DNA of 7,998 nt from Cytophagales bacterium (lineage in GTDB: Bacteria > Bacteroidota > Bacteroidia > Cytophagales > Cyclobacteriaceae): positions 2,742 through 10,739 of the forward strand of contig DPSB01000490.1 in assembly GCA_003537495.1 (NCBI GenBank). Direction: 5' to 3'. Made by a program: the position numbers and the translations under genes. Numbering within the stretch: the stretch's first letter is position 1; every line of letters starts with the position of its first letter. The notes under the pieces were generated by a model, which saw only the letters and a program-made list of their open reading frames with translations, was not told the origin of the DNA and searched no databases. This document shows positions 4,579-7,998 of the stretch, piece by piece.

Positions 4579-7383
4579 TTATTTACTCAACTTCATACTT
4601 AACGATACAGAGAACTGTGCCCCTACTTTGAAGCCGCGCATTAATGGATCATTATCCTGTATTTTACTATCGTTATTACTATCCTGACGGAACGAATATT
4701 TTGCGTTTAGCAGATTTTGTGTGTTGACTTTCACCTCGTATCGACCAAATTCCTTGGCTACCTGTAGATCAAGTGTGTTACGAGGCATTTCAAACCATGA
4801 TGGATATAATATATCACCTACCACAAAAATTCTGCGACCAAAAACATTATATGCAACATTAGCTGAGAATCCTGTTTGATCGTTCTTGTAATAGGCACCA
4901 GCATTGATAATGTAAGGCGACTGACCCGTTAGTGGTCTGTAGCGAGCTTGATTAGTAGCATTAGCGCCTACATCAACCTCGCTTTTAATGAGTGCCGCAT
5001 TTAGATTAAGCGATGTATTCCGTAACAATTTTGATACCCCTAAACTAGCAAGCGACTTTCTTACCTCTAACTCTAATCCGTAACTAACGGCTTCAGGTGA
5101 GTTATTGTAAAAGAATTGAGGGCTTTCACCAACAATCTGGTTATAGAGTTCAATTGGGTCTTTAAATGATTTATAGAAGGCACCCACACTAACTAATTCA
5201 CCTAGATTTGGATACATCTCCCAGCGTAAATCGATGTTATTTATAAATGCTGATTTTAATTCTGGTGAGCCAATAATATTAGCATCCAATTCAAATTGGT
5301 AGAATAAGAATGGTGCAAGCTCACGAAACTCAGGACGATTTATTGATCGGCTGTAAGCCACACGTACTAAAGAACGATCTGTGAGATTATAAGCCACATT
5401 CAAAGAAGGCAGCGGAGCCACCACATCGTTATCTACATTTACAGGCTCGAGGTTAGATATAGCCTTAAGTGTTTGCTGGTTGTACTCAACACGCAAGCCT
5501 GCTGAAAAGTCAAACTTACCCGCTGGGAAAGACCCGCCTATGTAACCAGCCATTAGCCGATTCGTACCGGTATAAGAATCTGAGGCATTTGTCCCCTCTT
5601 CAATGGTAAGGCCATCGTTGCGATCAATATTACCAGAAGCAAATACCTCGCTTAGTGGAAGTGTAATGATATCCTGCACAGCTGAGGGATCGACAGCTAG
5701 ATAACTTAAGTAACGCGCATCAAAATCCCGGGTTCTAAATTCTACCAGAGTACCAGCACGAAATACGGGTGTCCGTTTATTATCCGGGTTTCCAAATTTA
5801 TGTTCAAAGTTTAAGCCATTGCTATAGCTTACATCCTTCAAAGAAGACCAGAAACGGCTTGCATCAAACAAATTACTATTGGGAGGTAACTGCATAAAGT
5901 AAGGTTCCTCAGTACCACGTAAGGATTGGTCTCGCAACGTACGAAACCGTCTGTAATCGGGCTCTGATTTAGTAATACGATTTACACCACCCATCCAAGA
6001 AAATTTGCTTTGACCAAGTTGATGTGTGCCTTGTAATTGACCTGAATATATTCCGCGGCTTAAGTAGTAATATTCGTAGTTAGTTCTATCGTTATTTGAT
6101 AACTGAACAAAGTCTACACCGTTACGTACAGTTGTGCGTTCTTCACCTAACTGTACAAAGAAATTCTTAAACTCTATCCTGTGGTTATTGTTAAGTTTAA
6201 CATCCCAATTATGTAATGCGCTAACGCGAACCTCCTTATTGCTTGTATTGTCTACAAAACTAAATCGAGGAGTAAGAGTAGTGCTTGTGAATTCGTTATA
6301 TCGGTTAAATTCAGCGTCAAATTTTTTGAAAGATTTTGAATATGCGAGCGATGTGTAGTTACCAACTTCAATACCTGCTATTTTAAAAGTTTGGGAAGTG
6401 GTGAAGTTTCCACTAAAATCTACAGGGGCGTTAGCACTTAACAATTCGAAATTATTGGTAAGCGACTGGCCCGCACGCTCACGCAAGCTTGAGGAACGGC
6501 CTGATGCTTGCAATTGAGTGGTTGTTGGAAAAGTTGAAGGTAAATCTCTGAAGCCATTGTCAAATCCAAGGAAATCGGTTGAACTACCTTGCGTTGAATT
6601 AAATTTCTGGAAAGTGGTATTTTGTCTGTAGCCAATACTGAAACCTATTTTGGTAAAGTCTTCTGCTGCAACATTCTTAGTTACAATTTGAATCAACCCA
6701 CCTGCAAAATCACCTGGCAGTTCTACTGTTCCAGATTTATAAATCAACATCTGATCAATAAACCCTGCGGGTATTAAATCAAAGGAAAACGATCGAGAAT
6801 CTGTTTCGGTACTTGGACCAATTGCTCCGTTAATCATCACTTGGTTATAGCGTTGCGGAACACCTCGCACGACAATAAAACGGTTATCGGCAATAGTTAT
6901 ACCTGGTACACGTTGTGCAATTTGAGCGGCATCACGATCTGGTAGTTTGGTTATTTGTTCAGACGAAATACCGCTTACTACAAGCTTGCTATCTCGAATT
7001 GCGCTTAACAAATTCACATCAGTAGCAATTTCTTTTTTTGCTGTTACAATTACTTCCTCCAGTTCAGCCACATCTTCAGCAAGTGTAACTTCAAGATTTG
7101 TTCTTTTTCCACTTTCAACTACAACATCCGAAATGGTTTGAGTTTTATATGTTACAGATGAAACAACGAGCGTATATATACCCGGCTTTACATTTGAAAT
7201 AATAAAATTCCCATCCAAATCGGTAGAGGCCCCAACAGTAGTTCCTTGAATAACTGCGTTGGCACCAATTACCGCTTCCTTGTTGGCGGCATCAATTACC
7301 TTACCGGTAATGCTACCATTTTGAGCCATCGTTAAAGAAGCAAGGGAGATTAAAATCAGCGAAAGAAAAATGCGCTTGTGCAT
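4579..7383 (-). CDS. TonB-dependent outer-membrane receptor with carboxypeptidase-regulatory-like N-terminal extension
   Basis: This complete 934-residue protein should be an outer-membrane active transporter energised by TonB-ExbBD. Residues 1-20 are a signal peptide (cleavage T-M-A|Q). Residues 22-102 are a CarboxypepD_reg-like beta-sandwich (GSITGKVIDAANKEAVIGAN, then STDLDGNFIISNVKPGIYTL). A TonB-box-like ELEEVIVTA is at 107-115. The plug domain spans about 120-237, with LPDRDAAQIAQRVPGI (147-162), VVRGVPQRYNQVMINGA (171-187) and GGLIQIVTKN (228-237). The rest is a long 22-stranded-type barrel with typical segments such as RVAYSRSINRPEFREL and VGAFYKSFKDPIELYN. The plug wording (RYNQVMING, then SFDLIPAGFIDQMLIYKS) resembles the large receptor class grouped with TIGR01782 more than SusC. 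The ATG at 7383 directly opens the signal peptide. The barrel ends in S-M-K-L-S-K rather than the common terminal aromatic residue. The next gene on the strand encodes a surface-type lipoprotein. Substrate unknown. Confidence 0.95.
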   Translation of the reverse strand: MHKRIFLSLILISLASLTMAQNGSITGKVIDAANKEAVIGANAVIQGTTVGASTDLDGNFIISNVKPGIYTLVVSSVTYKTQTISDVVVESGKRTNLEVTLAEDVAELEEVIVTAKKEIATDVNLLSAIRDSKLVVSGISSEQITKLPDRDAAQIAQRVPGITIADNRFIVVRGVPQRYNQVMINGAIGPSTETDSRSFSFDLIPAGFIDQMLIYKSGTVELPGDFAGGLIQIVTKNVAAEDFTKIGFSIGYRQNTTFQKFNSTQGSSTDFLGFDNGFRDLPSTFPTTTQLQASGRSSSLRERAGQSLTNNFELLSANAPVDFSGNFTTSQTFKIAGIEVGNYTSLAYSKSFKKFDAEFNRYNEFTSTTLTPRFSFVDNTSNKEVRVSALHNWDVKLNNNHRIEFKNFFVQLGEERTTVRNGVDFVQLSNNDRTNYEYYYLSRGIYSGQLQGTHQLGQSKFSWMGGVNRITKSEPDYRRFRTLRDQSLRGTEEPYFMQLPPNSNLFDASRFWSSLKDVSYSNGLNFEHKFGNPDNKRTPVFRAGTLVEFRTRDFDARYLSYLAVDPSAVQDIITLPLSEVFASGNIDRNDGLTIEEGTNASDSYTGTNRLMAGYIGGSFPAGKFDFSAGLRVEYNQQTLKAISNLEPVNVDNDVVAPLPSLNVAYNLTDRSLVRVAYSRSINRPEFRELAPFLFYQFELDANIIGSPELKSAFINNIDLRWEMYPNLGELVSVGAFYKSFKDPIELYNQIVGESPQFFYNNSPEAVSYGLELEVRKSLASLGVSKLLRNTSLNLNAALIKSEVDVGANATNQARYRPLTGQSPYIINAGAYYKNDQTGFSANVAYNVFGRRIFVVGDILYPSWFEMPRNTLDLQVAKEFGRYEVKVNTQNLLNAKYSFRQDSNNDSKIQDNDPLMRGFKVGAQFSVSLSMKLSK

Positions 7384-7402
7384 GAGGGTATTAAATTTTC
7401 CA

Positions 7403-7410
7403 CAAAAGTG
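7403..7410 (-). promoter_or_regulatory. Weak candidate -7 box for the TonB-dependent receptor gene
   Basis: On the minus strand CACTTTTG matches TAnnTTTG except for its first base and lies 19 bases upstream of the ATG at 7383. A TTAA in the right region upstream could serve as a poor -33 box. This is the best match close to the start, but one mismatch in so short a box is weak support. Confidence 0.25.
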
Positions 7411-7427
7411 CCGCGGTAATATTATCC
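7411..7427. repeat. CCGCGG...ATTATCC repeat, copy A
   Basis: CCGCGG-TAAT-ATTATCC is repeated in shortened form (CCGCGG-ATTATCC) at 7475-7487, 64 bp away and in the same orientation. Thirteen bases are shared, with a four-base insertion in this copy. Both lie upstream of the receptor start, this one beside the weak candidate promoter. Confidence 0.45.
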
Positions 7428-7474
7428 CGTTAAGGCGGCTATGTTACGTAATTGTTAAAGCACAGGTTTTTAGA

Positions 7475-7487
7475 CCGCGGATTATCC
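7475..7487. repeat. CCGCGG...ATTATCC repeat, copy B
   Basis: CCGCGGATTATCC is a direct repeat of copy A at 7411-7427 without the TAAT insertion. The CCGCGG core is itself palindromic and stands out in an AT-rich intergenic region. A regulator-binding role is possible but unproven. Confidence 0.45.
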
Positions 7488-7583
7488 ACTTTTATTTTTG
7501 ATTTTAAGTTGGTGGCATTGCCCTACTACCAATGAAAATGAGCAGGTTAGCGCAACACACCAAATAACATTACGATAAACAAA

Positions 7584-7610
7584 GGTTAATGAAAGTAAGA
7601 TTTGGTTAAC
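7584..7610. promoter_or_regulatory. Candidate shared operator, copy 2 (GTTAA-N6-AAGATTTG-G-TTAAC type)
   Basis: The element has GTTAAT, six bases, AAGATTTG, an extra G, then TTAAC. It matches copy 1 at 4501-4525 in order and spacing apart from the one-base insertion. It lies about 200 bp upstream of the receptor start, far for a simple operator. It is followed at once by ATCT, so GTTAACATCT, the first ten bases of copy 1, is also present here. Confidence 0.35.
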
Positions 7611-7629
7611 ATCTGTTAGTAGAACAGAT
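7611..7629. repeat. Short inverted repeat next to the candidate operator
   Basis: ATCTGTT-AGTAG-AACAGAT is a perfect 7-bp inverted repeat with a five-base centre, directly abutting copy 2 of the GTTAAC element. No T-tract follows on the minus strand and no gene ends here on the plus strand, so it resembles a dimeric protein-binding site more than a terminator. Confidence 0.35.
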
Positions 7630-7642
7630 TGTTCACGCAACG

Positions 7643-7677
7643 GATTAAAAAAGAAAAACCCCGATTGGCGGGGCTTT
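7643..7677 (-). terminator. Rho-independent terminator of the MoxR-type gene
   Basis: On the minus strand AAAGCCCCG pairs with CGGGGTTTT around a five-base loop (CCAAT); one pair is a G-U wobble. It is followed by an almost pure T-tract (TCTTTTTT) down to about 7645. The stem starts 26 bp after the TAG at 7704-7706. Orientation, strength and position all fit the MoxR-type gene and isolate it from the receptor gene. Confidence 0.9.
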
Positions 7678-7703
7678 GAATAATTTCTGCTTTGGTCAAT
7701 TTG

Positions 7704-7998
7704 CTACTTCGTAATGGGTACTTTGGTAAGCAACGCTTTAATAATGTCTTTGGTGCGTACATTATCCGCTTCGGCTTCGTAGTTCAGAATAATGCGGTGG
7801 TTCATTACATCCAACGCTACTTCTTTAATGTCTTCGGGTAACACATACTCGCGGCCATCCATAAAGGCAACTGCTTTGGCAGCCAGGTTCATATTAATAC
7901 TGGCGCGAGGCGATGCTCCAAACTGAATGTATTGAGCTTCATTATCTAACTTGTATTCCTTCGGTTTGCGGGTGGCCGTAACCCATTCAATAATATAA
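7704..7998 (-). CDS. MoxR-family AAA+ ATPase, C-terminal fragment
   Basis: The minus-strand frame is open from the window edge (first full codon at 7997) to TAG at 7704-7706, giving the last 97 residues. The first internal ATG at 7892 is not the real start, because the family motif lies before it. The family signature GASPRAS (visible residues 27-33, sensor 2 region with the conserved Arg) is followed by AAKAVAFMDGREYVLPEDIKEVA (39-61) and HRIILNYEAEA (67-77), the typical helical lid. MoxR ATPases are about 320-330 residues, so roughly 230 residues including Walker A and B lie outside. They act as chaperone-like ATPases, often alongside DUF58 and von Willebrand A-domain proteins. A terminator follows directly, so this gene is the 3' end of its transcription unit and no DUF58 gene follows it here. 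Confidence 0.93.
   Translation of the reverse strand, partial: YIIEWVTATRKPKEYKLDNEAQYIQFGASPRASINMNLAAKAVAFMDGREYVLPEDIKEVALDVMNHRIILNYEAEADNVRTKDIIKALLTKVPITK

Larger units (their letters stand above)
7384..7642. other. Intergenic region upstream of the receptor gene
   Basis: This AT-rich stretch has no credible coding sequence. It contains, from left to right, a weak candidate -7 box (7403-7410), a pair of CCGCGG...ATTATCC repeats (7411-7427 and 7475-7487), a TTACGTAA palindrome (7444-7451), copy 2 of the GTTAA/AAGATTTG element (7584-7610) and a 7-bp inverted repeat (7611-7629). It is long for a spacer between two same-strand genes in this window, which suggests that receptor expression is regulated here. 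Confidence 0.6.

Noticed and set aside
7088..7103. A further AAGATTTGTT match inside the receptor gene
   Set aside because: It is coding sequence in the receptor, lacks the flanking GTTAA and TTAAC parts, and a match this short is expected by chance.
6134..7141. Open frames overlapping the TonB-dependent receptor gene (6134-6358, 6438-6635, 6947-7141)
   Set aside because: They are embedded in a well-supported receptor reading frame and show no independent protein features.
1..7383. Polysaccharide utilisation locus linking the GH130 enzyme to the receptor pair
   Set aside because: The GH130 fragment is more than 2 kb away on the other strand, with unrelated genes between, and no SusC/SusD pair or regulator is present.
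7704..7892. A separate 62-residue ORF at the right edge
   Set aside because: The frame stays open to the window edge and the upstream part contains the MoxR GASPRAS motif, so this is the tail of a longer gene.

Overview
The window looks like chromosomal DNA from a member of the Bacteroidota, most likely a Cytophagales-type environmental species; that lineage call is an inference from content. Supporting signs are a TonB-dependent receptor with an N-terminal carboxypeptidase-regulatory-like extension, a lipoprotein whose lipidated Cys is followed by K-E-D-E-E (a Bacteroidota surface-export signal), no Shine-Dalgarno sequences before the starts, and boxes resembling the Bacteroidota -7 element TAnnTTTG. 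No tRNA, rRNA, CRISPR array, insertion sequence or phage gene was seen.

Layout. Positions 1-276 (+) hold the C-terminal end of a glycoside hydrolase family 130-type enzyme. A TIGR01777/YfcH-type NAD(P)-binding epimerase-like gene converges on it (297-1199, -). A secreted coiled-coil protein of unknown function (1233-1925, +) is divergent from the epimerase gene across 33 bp. It converges, one base apart, on a small lipoprotein of unknown function (1927-2478, -).

Positions 2544-7383 (-) form the centre of the window: a 934-residue TonB-dependent receptor, then a roughly 622-residue surface-type lipoprotein that appears to be a right-handed parallel beta-helix. They are separated by a very strong 20-bp hairpin terminator. 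A 320-bp intergenic region (7384-7703) carries candidate regulatory repeats and the terminator of the last gene. At the right edge (7704-7998, -) is the C-terminal end of a MoxR-family AAA+ ATPase.

How the genes may work together. The receptor and beta-helix lipoprotein look like a two-part outer-membrane uptake unit, analogous in logic to SusC/SusD, but the lipoprotein is not SusD-like. A related sequence element (GTTAA, six bases, AAGATTTG, then TTAAC) lies in both upstream regions, which suggests shared control even though a terminator separates the genes. The substrate cannot be told from sequence. The GH130 fragment is too far away and on the other strand to be counted as part of the unit. 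The other genes look like unrelated housekeeping or lineage-specific genes.
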